IMG/VR virus record: IMGVR_UViG_3300037540_000125
Location: 1-36,887 of that record
DNA: 36,887 nt
From: a virus
Strand: one strand, 5' to 3'
Shown: positions 15,676 through 23,968 of the stretch, in pieces
Position numbering within the stretch: the first letter of the stretch is position 1
Layout: each line of letters opens with the position of its first letter
The notes under the pieces: model-generated
Told to the model about the DNA's origin: nothing
Database searches by the model: none
The model's input: only the letters and a program-made list of their open reading frames with translations
Translations under genes and position numbers: made by a program

Positions 15676-17143
15676 TTCCGTTCTCCTCCTCCGACGTCGT
15701 CGAGGTCTCCGACCCGCTCGCCGTCGCCGGGTTACAAGTGAGCACGACCCCGCGTTTCGCGAGGTCCTTTTGCCATTTCTCGATCTCGTCGAGCTGTTCC
15801 GAGGCGGTCCAGCCGCGCCGGCGGACGATCTCGTCCCACGTGTCGAAGCCGGCGCCACAGGATGCGATCTCGGCTTGCGTTTCCTTTAGCGGATCGATCA
15901 GCTCGAAACGCGGAGGCGTCCAGTCGATCGACGCGCGCGCGCCGGCGTTCGGCGTCCTCCCGCGGGCCTCCTCGAGGAATCGGAGCCAGATCCGGTTACA
16001 CACCTGGGGGATGTGGAGGAGCCATTGATCCTGTTCGACGCGGCGACGGAACTCGACGAGCCCAGCCCGATAGCTTGAATAATTGACCTGAGAGAGATCG
16101 CCGGTCATTAGCTCGTATGGCACGCCGTAACCGGCGGCGATCGCGCGCAATCCGAAGCGTTGGAAATCGGCATAACCGCCGGAGGCCTTCGGCTCGGCGA
16201 CCTTGACGTCCTCGCCGGCGCGCATGTATTCGATCATTCCAGGATAGAGCGTCTCGATCCGTCCCTCGGTATCGGTCGAGACTGGACCGAGGCGCGCCGC
16301 ACTCGTCCCCTCTGGAGAGGTGACAAACGCCGCTAGACACGCCTCGATTTTCTTTCGCATCACCTCGGCGTCGTCGTAGTCGTCCAGGCCGCGGGCGCGC
16401 AGCATCACCGGCGCGAAATCCGTCACGCCGCGCGACTGACCAGCGCGCAGTTTGCGAAATAGGTGGATCACGTCCTCGGCGGCGACGCGGTCACTCTGCG
16501 CGCCCCTCGCTCCGAACCCAGAAACGGAGAACGCGTCGCCCGGGTGATTCCGAAAGAGATAATAGGCGACGACGCGGCCGAACGCGTCGCGCTCGAGGCC
16601 GTAGCTAATCCGATTCCCGTTTTTCTCGACGCCGTTCTTCGTCGTATCGATAAAATCCGGCTCGAGAACGCGGAGTTTCAGCGGGACGCCGTCCCTATCC
16701 GATATCGGCGACGGGATAAATCGGATCAAGGCTTCGCCCGACTCCGAACGCGTCCGCTCCGTGAGCGCCTGAATCCCGTAGAGGTCGTGATCCCCGTCGG
16801 CGTCGCACTCGTCGACGAATTGATCCCAGGATTTCCGAAGCGCACGACCGCTGACCTCGGCCGTAATCCCCGTTCCGATTGTGTTCGCGACCTTGATCCC
16901 GAGGGCGCTCGAGGCGTAGGGATTGTTTCGCACGAGATCGCGAGAGCGGTCTCGGAGCACTTCGAGCGTTTTATGGACCTCCGCGTCGGCCGATCCGCTC
17001 GCCGTGATCCATCCCTCGGTAGTCCGGTCCTTCCGTCCCCCCTCGTAGCTGAGCGACTCAGTCAATAGGCGCGCTTGAACGCGACGGAAGCCGGCGGCAG
17101 GAGAGGCCCAGGAGATCGCGCGATCGAGCCAGTTCCGGCGCAT
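15650..17143 (-). CDS. Portal protein (lambda gpB family)
   Basis: 497 aa with GGAGG seven bases ahead of the ATG. The N-terminal 'RRVQARLLTES.SYEGG' and 'DLVRNNPYASSALGIKVANTIGTGI' blocks are diagnostic of lambda-type portals. The 'RIIPSPISDRDGVPLKLRVLEPDFIDT' and 'GYGVPYELMTGDLSQVNYSSYRAGLVEFRR' blocks also fit. It forms the dodecameric ring through which DNA enters the head. It follows gpW and overlaps the protease-capsid gene. Confidence 0.95.
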   Translation of the reverse strand: MRRNWLDRAISWASPAAGFRRVQARLLTESLSYEGGRKDRTTEGWITASGSADAEVHKTLEVLRDRSRDLVRNNPYASSALGIKVANTIGTGITAEVSGRALRKSWDQFVDECDADGDHDLYGIQALTERTRSESGEALIRFIPSPISDRDGVPLKLRVLEPDFIDTTKNGVEKNGNRISYGLERDAFGRVVAYYLFRNHPGDAFSVSGFGARGAQSDRVAAEDVIHLFRKLRAGQSRGVTDFAPVMLRARGLDDYDDAEVMRKKIEACLAAFVTSPEGTSAARLGPVSTDTEGRIETLYPGMIEYMRAGEDVKVAEPKASGGYADFQRFGLRAIAAGYGVPYELMTGDLSQVNYSSYRAGLVEFRRRVEQDQWLLHIPQVCNRIWLRFLEEARGRTPNAGARASIDWTPPRFELIDPLKETQAEIASCGAGFDTWDEIVRRRGWTASEQLDEIEKWQKDLAKRGVVLTCNPATASGSETSTTSEEENGNGEDSQAA

Positions 17144-17144
17144 C

Positions 17145-17354
17145 TTACCTCCTCGACGTTGCGACGCGACTCGTTCGCGCGTCGGCCTGGGATGGATTCA
17201 AGTAGTCGTCCATTTCCGCGAGAACGCTGCGCATCGACTCGAGGGACGCATACTTGACGCGCTTGTCGCCGTAGCCCGTCTCGAGGACGCCGCTCTTAAT
17301 ATTGGCGGCGAGCGTGTCGCGCTCCTCCTGGGTACAGGTAAATAACGACGCCAT
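17145..17354 (-). CDS. Head-tail joining protein gpW
   Basis: 69 aa from ATG 17352-17354, five bases after GGAGG and just past the terminase stop. An upstream ATG at 17393 lies within the terminase gene and is less likely. 'CTQEERDTLAANIKSGVLETGYGDKRVKYASLESMRSVLAEMDDYL' has the lambda gpW pattern of a helix, a short beta hairpin (GDKRVKYAS) and a second helix. Lambda gpW is 68 aa, nearly the same. It joins the portal side of the head to the tail. The order TerL-gpW-portal is that of lambda. Confidence 0.9.
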   Translation of the reverse strand: MASLFTCTQEERDTLAANIKSGVLETGYGDKRVKYASLESMRSVLAEMDDYLNPSQADARTSRVATSRR

Positions 17355-17356
17355 TT

Positions 17357-19246
17357 CTACCTCCGGACCCAGTCCCGTTGTGATCCGACCCAATCGGCGC
17401 GGCGCTTGCGCGACCGCGGCGACGAGGTCGGCGCCGCCGGTAGCGGTGGCGCCCCGCCTTGCCCGACCGGCGCCGAAAAGATCGGCCGCGAATCGAGCGC
17501 TTGAACCTCGGCCTCGAGGTCGAACCCGTTAGCGCGGAGCCCGCAAAGAGCCGCGACCGCATAGACCGCACAGTCGAGCGGCTCGTTTCGGATTCCCGCG
17601 CGTCGCAGCTCCCAGTATCTTTCGACGAACCCGCGCCGGTTCGTTCGCGTCGTAACCCGTTCCGAGGTCAACCCCTCGAAAAAATCGTCTCCGAGCTGTT
17701 CGTGAAAGTGGACGAACCCAGGCCCGGGCTCCGCGAGCGCAAGCCGCCCGTATATCTGATCCTTCGCGGGATCGACCCGGATCGGCCAGAGCGGAACCTT
17801 CGTCGTTATCTTACTTGGACGCCTCGGCCAAATCTCGCCGGAGCCGTGAGATCCCTTGACCGCGAACACGAACGCGCGTCCGCCGTCCGGCGTCACTCGC
17901 CGGAAACGCGGGCCGCAGAAATCATAGGCCGCCTGGGTATGATGCCCGCCCGTGTCAACGCACGCGCCGCGGACGTAATCGACTCCGCCCGCTTCCCTCG
18001 GCCAGGGCGTCAAGAGCCACCGATCCAGCTCATCCCAAGTTGCTAGGACCGAGGGATCGCCAAATAGGATCGAATGCGCGATCAGCCACGATTCCTCGGC
18101 GTGTCCCCATCCGTAGACCGAGCCCTCGATCCGATTGTCCTGGACGTCGATCCCCGCCGTTAGGAGCGCCACGGGAGCGGGGACCGCGAGGCTCCCCTCG
18201 ACGATCGGATAGGGTTCGCGGCGCGCTTTTAGTCCGGTGTCGTCGACCGTCGTATATTGCTCATCCCACCACTCGGAGAGAACGGTCGTTTTGAAAACTT
18301 TGATCTCCTCCGGGTTCCCCTGGGCGTTGACCCAACGCCGGACGAGTTTCTCGAGCGAAACGTGAGCGATCCCGAGGGCGGAGATTCGGAAGCCCGCGAG
18401 TCCGGAGAAATCGGCCGTCGCCACATAATCCCCGCGTTCGCACGCCCGCCAGCGTTCGACCTCGTCCAACTCCGAACCACAGTGGAGGCAGGCATAAGTC
18501 GCCGTTTCGGGGAGGTGATTCCCGCCAGAGTCCTTCCGCCATTGAACGTTTTCATACCAGTCCGGAACGTGGGTCGCGTCGCAATGTGGGCAACGGATCG
18601 TCCACTCGCGCTGATCGCTCCGCTCCCATAGACGCCACGACCTCGAGGCGTTACGGATCCCGGGCGACGTCGCATAGACCTTGACCGAGTTCCAATACGA
18701 TTCGAGGCGGTTCAACGCCAGCGCGAGCGGGTCGCCTTCGGTCCCCGCGGAGGCGCTCCATCGGTCCAGCTCGTCGAAGAGTCCGACGCGTTTCGGCGAC
18801 ATTGAGAGCCCGCCCGCGCTGTTCGATCCGACGAGCGTCAGATCGCCGCCGGCGAACTCTTTCTCGAGGATCGTATTCCCCGAGTCACGGCTCCGCGCCT
18901 CGCGGACCTTCCCGCGGAGCGCCGGCGTCTCGCGGAACATTCCGGCGAACCGTTGTTTCGAGAGTTTTTTCGCCATGTCGAGGGAATACGTAACGACGAT
19001 TTGCGACGCCGGATCGCTGTCGATGTAGTAACCGCTCGCGTTCAAGAGAATTTCGGTTTTCCCGCCGCGTTGCGACGGCCCGATGTAGACGACGCCGTCC
19101 GCGTTCGCGGGATCCGTGATCGCCTCGAGGACCGGCCTTTGAAACACGTCGGAGCGCCACGGGCCAGGCCGCGAGCTAGTCCCGTGCGGAACCATCCGAC
19201 GCGCCTCGGCCCATTCGTGGATCGTTTGCCGCGGTGGCGGCCGCAT
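17357..19246 (-). CDS. Terminase large subunit, GpA family
   Basis: 629 aa. It has a Walker-A-like GPSQRGGKT (56-64) and a Walker B VGLFDEL (154-160). A zinc-ribbon pair follows, CPHC (219-222) and CLHC (253-256). The nuclease part begins near TAGIDVQD (D367), has VDTGG (D431) and ends with NEPLDCAVYA (D558). The segment GSVYGWGHAEESWLI closely parallels lambda GpA. It is the packaging ATPase and the nuclease that cuts the genome ends. The frame is open upstream into the small-subunit gene, so a slightly longer N-terminus is possible; the ATG at 19246 is the conservative choice. Confidence 0.96.
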   Translation of the reverse strand: MRPPPRQTIHEWAEARRMVPHGTSSRPGPWRSDVFQRPVLEAITDPANADGVVYIGPSQRGGKTEILLNASGYYIDSDPASQIVVTYSLDMAKKLSKQRFAGMFRETPALRGKVREARSRDSGNTILEKEFAGGDLTLVGSNSAGGLSMSPKRVGLFDELDRWSASAGTEGDPLALALNRLESYWNSVKVYATSPGIRNASRSWRLWERSDQREWTIRCPHCDATHVPDWYENVQWRKDSGGNHLPETATYACLHCGSELDEVERWRACERGDYVATADFSGLAGFRISALGIAHVSLEKLVRRWVNAQGNPEEIKVFKTTVLSEWWDEQYTTVDDTGLKARREPYPIVEGSLAVPAPVALLTAGIDVQDNRIEGSVYGWGHAEESWLIAHSILFGDPSVLATWDELDRWLLTPWPREAGGVDYVRGACVDTGGHHTQAAYDFCGPRFRRVTPDGGRAFVFAVKGSHGSGEIWPRRPSKITTKVPLWPIRVDPAKDQIYGRLALAEPGPGFVHFHEQLGDDFFEGLTSERVTTRTNRRGFVERYWELRRAGIRNEPLDCAVYAVAALCGLRANGFDLEAEVQALDSRPIFSAPVGQGGAPPLPAAPTSSPRSRKRRADWVGSQRDWVRR

Positions 19247-19271
19247 TCCGCGGAGCGCCTTTTCGAGACTG

Positions 19272-19781
19272 TTACGGACTCGCGGCTCGAGGTCCTCGAC
19301 CGCGTCCGGGACGGGCGCGCGCGCGCGCTTTGTCCGCCGTTTCGCTGAGTTCGTGGAGCGCTTGATCGACCGCGCCGTCGACGATTTTCTGGCAGCCAGG
19401 GACGCTCCCCTCTACGGCCAGCGCGGGCGCGGTCCGCGTGCCGATCGCTTGTAGTCGCGAGCTGACCGCGGTCGCGAGGGCGATCGTCGCGCGATCCATT
19501 GCGTCCGGGAGCACGAGATCGCCGCGCGCGAGGGCGTTCTTTAGTTCTTGTCCGTCGGCCTGTTCTTTCGCGAGCCGAGCCCGCTCCGCCGTGAGGTCCA
19601 GGCCGCCGATTCCAACTAGCAGCGGGAGCGCCTCGCGCGGCGCGTACCAGACGGTACGGCCGTCTTTCGCGATCGGTTTTAGGCCGTTGAGGCGTTTCCG
19701 GACGGTCCTCGGGGTTCGGCCGGTCAGCTCGTGGAGTTGACTGATCGAGAGTCGAGAGAGATCCGTTTTATGTGTCGGCAC
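19272..19781 (-). CDS. Terminase small subunit (Nu1-like)
   Basis: 169 aa, GTG start at 19779-19781. The N-terminus 'LSISQLHELTGRTPRTVRKRLNGLKPIAKDGRTVWYAPREALPLLVG' is a winged helix of the lambda Nu1 type, including the recognition helix and the wing-like 'DGRTVWY'. A central 'AERARLAKEQADGQELKNALARGDLVLP' is a charged helix typical of Nu1-like proteins. It would bind the cos site and recruit the GpA subunit encoded just downstream. The RBS is weak. Confidence 0.88.
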   Translation of the reverse strand: MPTHKTDLSRLSISQLHELTGRTPRTVRKRLNGLKPIAKDGRTVWYAPREALPLLVGIGGLDLTAERARLAKEQADGQELKNALARGDLVLPDAMDRATIALATAVSSRLQAIGTRTAPALAVEGSVPGCQKIVDGAVDQALHELSETADKARARARPGRGRGPRAASP

Positions 19782-19896
19782 TATCGCTGCCCTATGGGGG
19801 TTCCCACACTGGCGCGAGCGAATGCCTTCGCGTTACCCGTTCCTTTCAACGCCAGGAAGGACCCGTAATAGTGGGGGGTGTTAGAGGTCCGGGGTC
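19782..19896 (-). other. Gap before terminase genes; candidate cos/late promoter region
   Basis: 115 bases without a gene, directly upstream of Nu1/GpA. In lambda-like phages the cos site lies here. I see a small hairpin (GCGAA TGCC TTCGC near 19818) and runs of G/C, but no sequence that identifies cos or a promoter with certainty. Confidence 0.35.
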
Positions 19897-19928
19897 CTAG
19901 AGAACTCTCGTCCTAAACGATCCTCGAG
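19897..19928 (-). repeat. Dispersed element R2, overlapping the end of the FnIII-like gene
   Basis: These 32 bases match 4802-4833 at 27 positions by eye (mismatches at element positions 3, 15 and 19-21). The core GAGAACTCTCG and the end CGATCCTCGAG are kept. GGTCCTAG precedes it here as at R1. It spans the stop codon of the upstream gene. Confidence 0.5.
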
Positions 19929-20454
19929 GGCCGAATCCCATCGCGACGAGGGCGATTAGGCCGGCTCCGAGCTGCAACGCTCGAGGAGGCTCTGGGAGGG
20001 GGTTGTAGTAATAGACCCGGTCCGACTCGTTAGAGAGCGGACCGAGGTTCCCCTCCGCGTCCGCGGCCCGAACACGGAGCACGACGAAACCGCCCTCGCG
20101 GACCTCGACCTGGGCGGCGTTGCATGGTTGCCGAACGCACAGGACAAACGGCGAGCCATTGATCGAGGCCTCGAGTTCGTACCCGACGACGTCCGGCCCA
20201 GGCGCCGGCGTCCAGGCCCAAGTAGCGACGGTCCCGTGATAGTGGCGGACCGATCCCTCCGCGATCGTCGCGACGGAGATGGCCGTCACGATCGCGAAGG
20301 CGACCCAGCCCAGGCGCTCGAGCCAATCATGCGAGGGGCGAGTGAAGAGAGCGCGCGGCCGATCGTAAGGCGCGCAACGGCGCGCCGCGCGGATCTCAAT
20401 TCTCCGTTTCGCCGCCTCGAGGACGTCCGGGGGAATGATTGGCTGATAGCTCAT
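19897..20454 (-). CDS. Membrane-anchored FnIII-like protein, possible lysogenic gene
   Basis: 185 aa. A basic N-terminal 45 residues precede a membrane segment (about 49-66, WVAFAIVTAISVATIAEG). Then comes a fibronectin-III-like domain (about 75-150) with 'WAWTPAPGPDVVGYELEASINGSPF' and 'VVLRVRAADAEGNLGPLSNESD', typical FnIII strand patterns. A second hydrophobic stretch near 160-175 (QLGAGLIALVAMGFG) and a basic end follow. Its ATG overlaps the integrase stop as ATGA, so it may be expressed in the lysogen. Roles such as superinfection exclusion or surface change are possible but unproven. Confidence 0.75.
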   Translation of the reverse strand: MSYQPIIPPDVLEAAKRRIEIRAARRCAPYDRPRALFTRPSHDWLERLGWVAFAIVTAISVATIAEGSVRHYHGTVATWAWTPAPGPDVVGYELEASINGSPFVLCVRQPCNAAQVEVREGGFVVLRVRAADAEGNLGPLSNESDRVYYYNPLPEPPRALQLGAGLIALVAMGFGPRGSFRTRVL

Positions 20455-21431
20455 GCTTCTATCGGCACGTGGAGAGACTCGACGGCGGTCCTTCTCCGAC
20501 TGTCGCCGCGGATATCATAGAGCGCGGTCGTTTCTAGCTTCGCGTGTCCGAGCTGTTCGCTCACGGTCGAGAGATCGAACCCGGCGGAGAGTAGGTCGGA
20601 CGCGTGAGAGCGTCTGAAATCGTGCGGCGAACAGTCCGTAACGCCGGCCGCCTTGCAACGCCTCGCCCAGACATGGCGGATCGCCTGGGGGCTCATGCGA
20701 CGGCGGACGAGCTTTCCCTTCGACGTCGAGGCCGGGAATAGCGCGCCCGCGTTTCGCCCTCGGCTCTCGATCCAACGCTCGAGGGCGACGCGCGTTCCTC
20801 CGACGATCGCGACGGCCCGCTCGCGCCGGCCTTTCCCGTGGACCTTGAGGACGCCGCGCTCGAGGTCCAGGTCCGCGAGATTCGAGGCCGCCAGCTCAGC
20901 GCGTCGAAGGCCTCCGCCGTAGCCCAGGGCGAGGAGGGCGACGTCGCGCGTCCCGATCGCTCTCGAGTCCTGGGCGGTCGTGGCGAATAGCGCGCGCAGC
21001 TCGCCCGCTGTTATGTGACGCCCTCGCGGGAGGTGGGCTCCGCGAACCGCCGGGAGATCGATCGTCCTCTGATACTCCTCCGAGGTGAGCCACTCGAGGC
21101 GCCACGCCTCGCGGAGGACGCCGCGGAGCGCCGCCACGCGAAGGCGCGCGCCGTGAGGCGTATAGGTCGCGACGGCGGCCTCCACGATCGCCAGCGCGTC
21201 GACGTAGCGGATCCTGTGCCACGGATAACGGTTCGCGGAAATCTCGTCTCCTGACGCGACCTTCGAGAGCCATCGGAGCGAGGCGCGGATCGTCGCGCGG
21301 GACTCGTGCGTTCCGAGCCGTTTCACATAAGAGAGAGCCGGATTCCGATCCGGCGGATAATCGAAAGCCTCGAGATCGAGGAGGGCCTCGAGACCGGCGT
21401 CTAATCTCTTGAGTTTAGACGCCGAGGTCAC
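20451..21431 (-). CDS. Tyrosine recombinase integrase
   Basis: 326 aa, GTG start overlapping the upstream stop as GTGA. The N-terminal half has a SAM-like core-binding domain (about 30-125). The catalytic domain shows Arg176 (GGLRRAEL), Lys200 (VHGKGRRERAV), His270-x-x-Arg273 (HDFRRSHASDLL), His296 (QLGHAKLETT) and Tyr305 (ALYD), a complete set for an active XerC/D-like recombinase. It would insert the phage into the host chromosome at an attP that I could not locate. Neighbours are small unknown genes and the FnIII-like gene. Confidence 0.94.
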   Translation of the reverse strand: MTSASKLKRLDAGLEALLDLEAFDYPPDRNPALSYVKRLGTHESRATIRASLRWLSKVASGDEISANRYPWHRIRYVDALAIVEAAVATYTPHGARLRVAALRGVLREAWRLEWLTSEEYQRTIDLPAVRGAHLPRGRHITAGELRALFATTAQDSRAIGTRDVALLALGYGGGLRRAELAASNLADLDLERGVLKVHGKGRRERAVAIVGGTRVALERWIESRGRNAGALFPASTSKGKLVRRRMSPQAIRHVWARRCKAAGVTDCSPHDFRRSHASDLLSAGFDLSTVSEQLGHAKLETTALYDIRGDSRRRTAVESLHVPIEA

Positions 21432-21661
21432 GAGCCCGGAGGCGGCGGATCGCGCCGCTCGCCTTGCCCGTCGCGTAGCACTCGAGGCGCGGGGCGCGGG
21501 GCGCGCTCGATCGGCGCGCGCTCCGGACGTCGTTCGCGAGTTCGGACCTGGGCGCCGTCCTCTGGAGTGGAGAGTCGAACCCCGGAGGGATCGACGTGGA
21601 CCGGCGGGACCGTGGGGATCTCGTAATAGGCCGCGCGGCGACGGCGTCGAATCGGCGTCAT
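21428..21661 (-). CDS. Small basic protein upstream of the integrase
   Basis: 77 aa, strongly basic and proline-rich with no recognisable domain: TPIRRRRRAAYYEIPTVPP at the start, then many Arg, Pro and Glu. The ATG has GGAGG nine bases ahead and follows the previous stop by one base; its stop overlaps the integrase start as GTGA. This spacing supports a real gene in one operon with int. A disordered DNA-binding accessory (recombination-directionality or architectural role) is possible, but no evidence beyond composition and position exists. Confidence 0.55.
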   Translation of the reverse strand: MTPIRRRRRAAYYEIPTVPPVHVDPSGVRLSTPEDGAQVRTRERRPERAPIERAPRPAPRVLRDGQGERRDPPPPGS

Positions 21662-21662
21662 T

Positions 21663-21908
21663 TCAAGGGACCTCCGCCCGGAGATTCACAAGCGACACGC
21701 CCAGGGCGGCGGCGATCTCGAACTCGACGGCCTCGAGAATGATCTCGCGCTCGACCTTGACGGCGTGACCGTCGCCGCCCGGAGCCTCGAGGGCGCGCGC
21801 CCAGGCGGCCGAAATCGTCCTTTCGCAACGCTCGGCGCGCTCCCGGAGCGAGCACGCGACGAACCGCATCCGTTCGCGGTCGTGGAGTCGGCTCTCGTGA
21901 TCGCTCAC
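21663..21908 (-). CDS. Hypothetical small helical protein
   Basis: 81 aa, GTG start overlapping the upstream stop as GTGA. It is largely helical and rich in Arg/Glu ('RMRFVACSLRERAERCERTISAAWARALE'), with a more hydrophobic second half ('REIILEAVEFEIAAALGVSLVNLRAEV'). No signal, membrane segment or known motif. It belongs to the chain of coupled small genes upstream of the integrase. Function unknown. Confidence 0.65.
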   Translation of the reverse strand: MSDHESRLHDRERMRFVACSLRERAERCERTISAAWARALEAPGGDGHAVKVEREIILEAVEFEIAAALGVSLVNLRAEVP

Positions 21909-22135
21909 GGCTCGACCTCGGACGGGAGATCAAAAAGCCAGGTTTCGCGAAGGTCCCAGAGATCGGCGACGCGCTGGGCGCACTCTTGACAGAGCCCGCG
22001 ATACGGCGCGCCAGCGAACGCGAATCGAACCTCGTGATCCCCGGGGACGTCGTCGGCGTGATTCTCCCAGGGATCACAACACGCCGCGAGCCTGACCTCG
22101 TGAACGGTCGCCTTCAATGCAACGTTTCCGCTCAC
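21905..22135 (-). CDS. Hypothetical small cysteine-containing protein
   Basis: 76 aa, GTG start overlapping the upstream gene as GTGA. Two cysteine pairs, CC near residue 19-20 and C-x-x-C (LCQECAQRV) near 49-52, and nearby His suggest a small zinc-binding fold. It ends with an acidic segment. Short zinc proteins of this kind are common in phage early regions and function is not predictable. It is the third of the coupled chain leading to the integrase. Confidence 0.65.
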   Translation of the reverse strand: MSGNVALKATVHEVRLAACCDPWENHADDVPGDHEVRFAFAGAPYRGLCQECAQRVADLWDLRETWLFDLPSEVEP

Positions 22136-22419
22136 GTCTCGGGATACTCCTCGGCGTCTTTCTCGACCTGGGCGGAATCCAGGTTCAAGACGTGGTGCCC
22201 GGTCAATAGGAGGATCAGGATCGCGTCGAGCTGAACTCTGGGCGACGCAGAGCGGCTATGCGGCCCCTCGAGAACGTCGCGGATCGCGCGGACGACGTCC
22301 GCCGGCTCCGACGGATCCAGACATCCGAGCGAGTTTTGAGCGATCGACTCCGAAGGATCGAGCCACTCCCAGGGCATTCCGGGCGACCTCGGAGGCGCTC
22401 GACGTCTCTCGCCGCTCAT
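22132..22419 (-). CDS. Small protein with SLGCLDPS domain (paralogue of the 22666 gene)
   Basis: 95 aa from ATG 22417-22419, which overlaps the upstream stop as ATGA; an ATG at 22515 is too far upstream. The C-terminal 65 residues (SLGCLDPSEPADVVRAIRDVL through LDAILILLLTG) are closely similar to the C-terminus of the 206-aa protein encoded at 22666-23286, and the DNA around 22200 and 22730 also matches. The domain is helical and amphipathic. It is a recent local duplication; function unknown. Confidence 0.75.
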   Translation of the reverse strand: MSGERRRAPPRSPGMPWEWLDPSESIAQNSLGCLDPSEPADVVRAIRDVLEGPHSRSASPRVQLDAILILLLTGHHVLNLDSAQVEKDAEEYPET

Positions 22420-22673
22420 CGGTGCGGCCCGCAGTCCGCGAGGTCGCCGCAACGCGCACACCCGGACGACCCCCGGTGTCCCTCCCGGTAGCGGTGAGGA
22501 AGCGCCACGGCGCAATCGTAGAGGTCGTCGAGGAGCCCCCAGACCGCGTCGCGAACCTTCTCGTCGGGATGCTGGATCCCGCCGAAAAGAACCGCGCGGA
22601 CCGGAACGAGTTCGGCCTCAATTCGCCCGAGGAACTGTTTCTCCGTCTCGATCGCGCACTGATTTTCATTCAC
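22416..22673 (-). CDS. Hypothetical protein with C-terminal cysteine cluster
   Basis: 85 aa. The N-terminal half is helical and charged (ENQCAIETEKQFLGRIEAELVPV). The C-terminus has 'GCARCGDLADCGPHR', a C-x-x-C plus C/H arrangement that could bind zinc. It lies between the two paralogous SLGCLDPS genes, overlapping the first by eight bases and the second as ATGA. No family recognised. Confidence 0.65.
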   Translation of the reverse strand: MNENQCAIETEKQFLGRIEAELVPVRAVLFGGIQHPDEKVRDAVWGLLDDLYDCAVALPHRYREGHRGSSGCARCGDLADCGPHR

Positions 22674-23286
22674 CTCTTTCTCGGCCTCGAGCTTCCCGGG
22701 CTAGACCCAGGCTCACAGCGTCCGCGGTCAATAGGAGGATCCGGATCGCGTCGAGTTTCACCTCGGATGACGCGCCGCGGTAATACGGCCGGCGGAGGAT
22801 ATCCAGGATCGCGCGGAGGACGTCGTCGACGTCAGACGGATCGAGGCATCCGAGCGACTTCGACGCAAGCTCCTCCCCCGATTCGAGGGCTTTCTCCCGG
22901 AGGATCTCCTCCTGGATCACCTCCCAGCCCGCGCGCGTGAGCCAAATCGTCGCATCCGTCGAACGTCTCACGCGGCGAGCGTCGTCGACCGTGATCCAGC
23001 CGAGCCTCTCGAGGTCGTCGATCACTTGACCGGGAAATTTCCGAGTCGGCACATGATCGCGCCCGCAAAGGGTAATCGGCTCCGCGGCCTTGATCTCTCG
23101 GCGCGTTGCGCTCGCTCCGTGTGCCTCGAGCGTCCCGAGGACGCGCCTCCGGGCGGGACTCATTCTCCGAACGGGGGGCGGATTATTAGGCGACACGGCG
23201 GTCGGGCCGCGGCTCGCCCAGGCCTCGAACGCCTCGCGCTCGGCGTCCGTCCTCCAACTAGGGTTATCCGTAGCGTTTTCGGCCAT
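22666..23286 (-). CDS. Winged-helix protein with SLGCLDPS domain
   Basis: 206 aa. Residues about 42-125 resemble a winged helix: 'MSPARRRVLGTLEAHGASATRREIKAAEPITLCGR', then 'VIDDLERLGWITVDDARRVRRSTDATIWLTRAGWEVIQ', with the wing in the middle. The C-terminal 65 residues share the SLGCLDPS domain with the 22132-22419 protein. It heads the chain of small genes that ends with the integrase. It is probably DNA-binding, perhaps a regulator of this block; the target is unknown. Confidence 0.75.
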   Translation of the reverse strand: MAENATDNPSWRTDAEREAFEAWASRGPTAVSPNNPPPVRRMSPARRRVLGTLEAHGASATRREIKAAEPITLCGRDHVPTRKFPGQVIDDLERLGWITVDDARRVRRSTDATIWLTRAGWEVIQEEILREKALESGEELASKSLGCLDPSDVDDVLRAILDILRRPYYRGASSEVKLDAIRILLLTADAVSLGLAREARGRERGE

Positions 23287-23372
23287 TTGACCCCCTCGAG
23301 TCCCGGTCCATTGCCTGTAATGCCGTTTACATTTAGAACACGGGGAAACGAGAGGTTAGGAGATCGAGGACG
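23287..23372 (-). promoter_or_regulatory. Short AT-rich gap; possible promoter for the int-side block
   Basis: An 86-base gap contains an AT-rich patch (about 23315-23340) with the inverted repeat TGTAA/TTACA. A patch of this kind in such GC-rich DNA could hold a minus-strand promoter or operator. I cannot fix -10 and -35 boxes with confidence. Confidence 0.3.
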
Positions 23373-23966
23373 CTATCGCGAGGAGGCGATCGCTTTCGCG
23401 AGGGCCTTTCCAAAATTGCGATTCCATCGGAGATTCACGGTCCTTTCTACATCGTCGTAGAAATGGAAACGCGGGCGGATCCGCGCGCTTGGGTGGAACG
23501 TATAGAGGACGATCGGCGACGCCTTTCCGCGACGTCGGAGGATCGCGGCGCGACCCTTAGCGGTTTCCCCTCGAAAGGTCGTTTTCGCTTGGAGGATCCG
23601 CGCCGGGCGCTTGCCGCGCGGAACGATTCCCTTCGCGGTCGTCTTCAGGAGGGACCGCGTCGGGATCGCGATCGCCTTCCCTCGGGGTCGTTTCTCGCCG
23701 CCCTCCTCCTGGAGAGCCATTACCGGGTCGCGGTGACCGATCGCGCCGCGGAGGGTTCTCTTATTCGAGGGCGTCACGACGACGCCCTTCGCCGTCCAAG
23801 CGTTTCGGATTGTAAATCGCCGCGGGAGGTTCTCGCGGACGACCTTCTGGGCGTCTTTCAACGTCCAGTTGATCCCGAGCGAGGACGCGAAAGGGACCTG
23901 TCGGTGAGCGAACGCCCGGAGCGAGTTCGTTACTTCCGGGATATTCGCCTCGAGAGTGAACGGCAA
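23373..23966 (-). CDS. Tail-completion / minor tail-like protein, isolated from the virion operon
   Basis: 197 aa. A TTG start (23964-23966) is the only usable start, as TAG lies four codons upstream and a G-rich RBS (AGGGGGG) precedes it. The basic composition and blocks such as 'FASSLGINWTLKDAQKVVRENLPRRFTIRN' and 'GHRDPVMALQEEGGEKRPRGKAIAIPT' resemble HK97-gp10-type and related neck/tail-completion proteins. If so, it is far from the other neck genes (11965-12831). It could instead be a different basic DNA-associated protein. Confidence 0.6.
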   Translation of the reverse strand: MPFTLEANIPEVTNSLRAFAHRQVPFASSLGINWTLKDAQKVVRENLPRRFTIRNAWTAKGVVVTPSNKRTLRGAIGHRDPVMALQEEGGEKRPRGKAIAIPTRSLLKTTAKGIVPRGKRPARILQAKTTFRGETAKGRAAILRRRGKASPIVLYTFHPSARIRPRFHFYDDVERTVNLRWNRNFGKALAKAIASSR

Positions 23967-23968
23967 GG

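Noticed and set aside
13657-15858. Longer capsid protein starting at 15858
   Set aside because: The extra 61 residues are Arg/Ser-rich and come from the wrong frame of the portal gene; ATG 15675 has a strong RBS.
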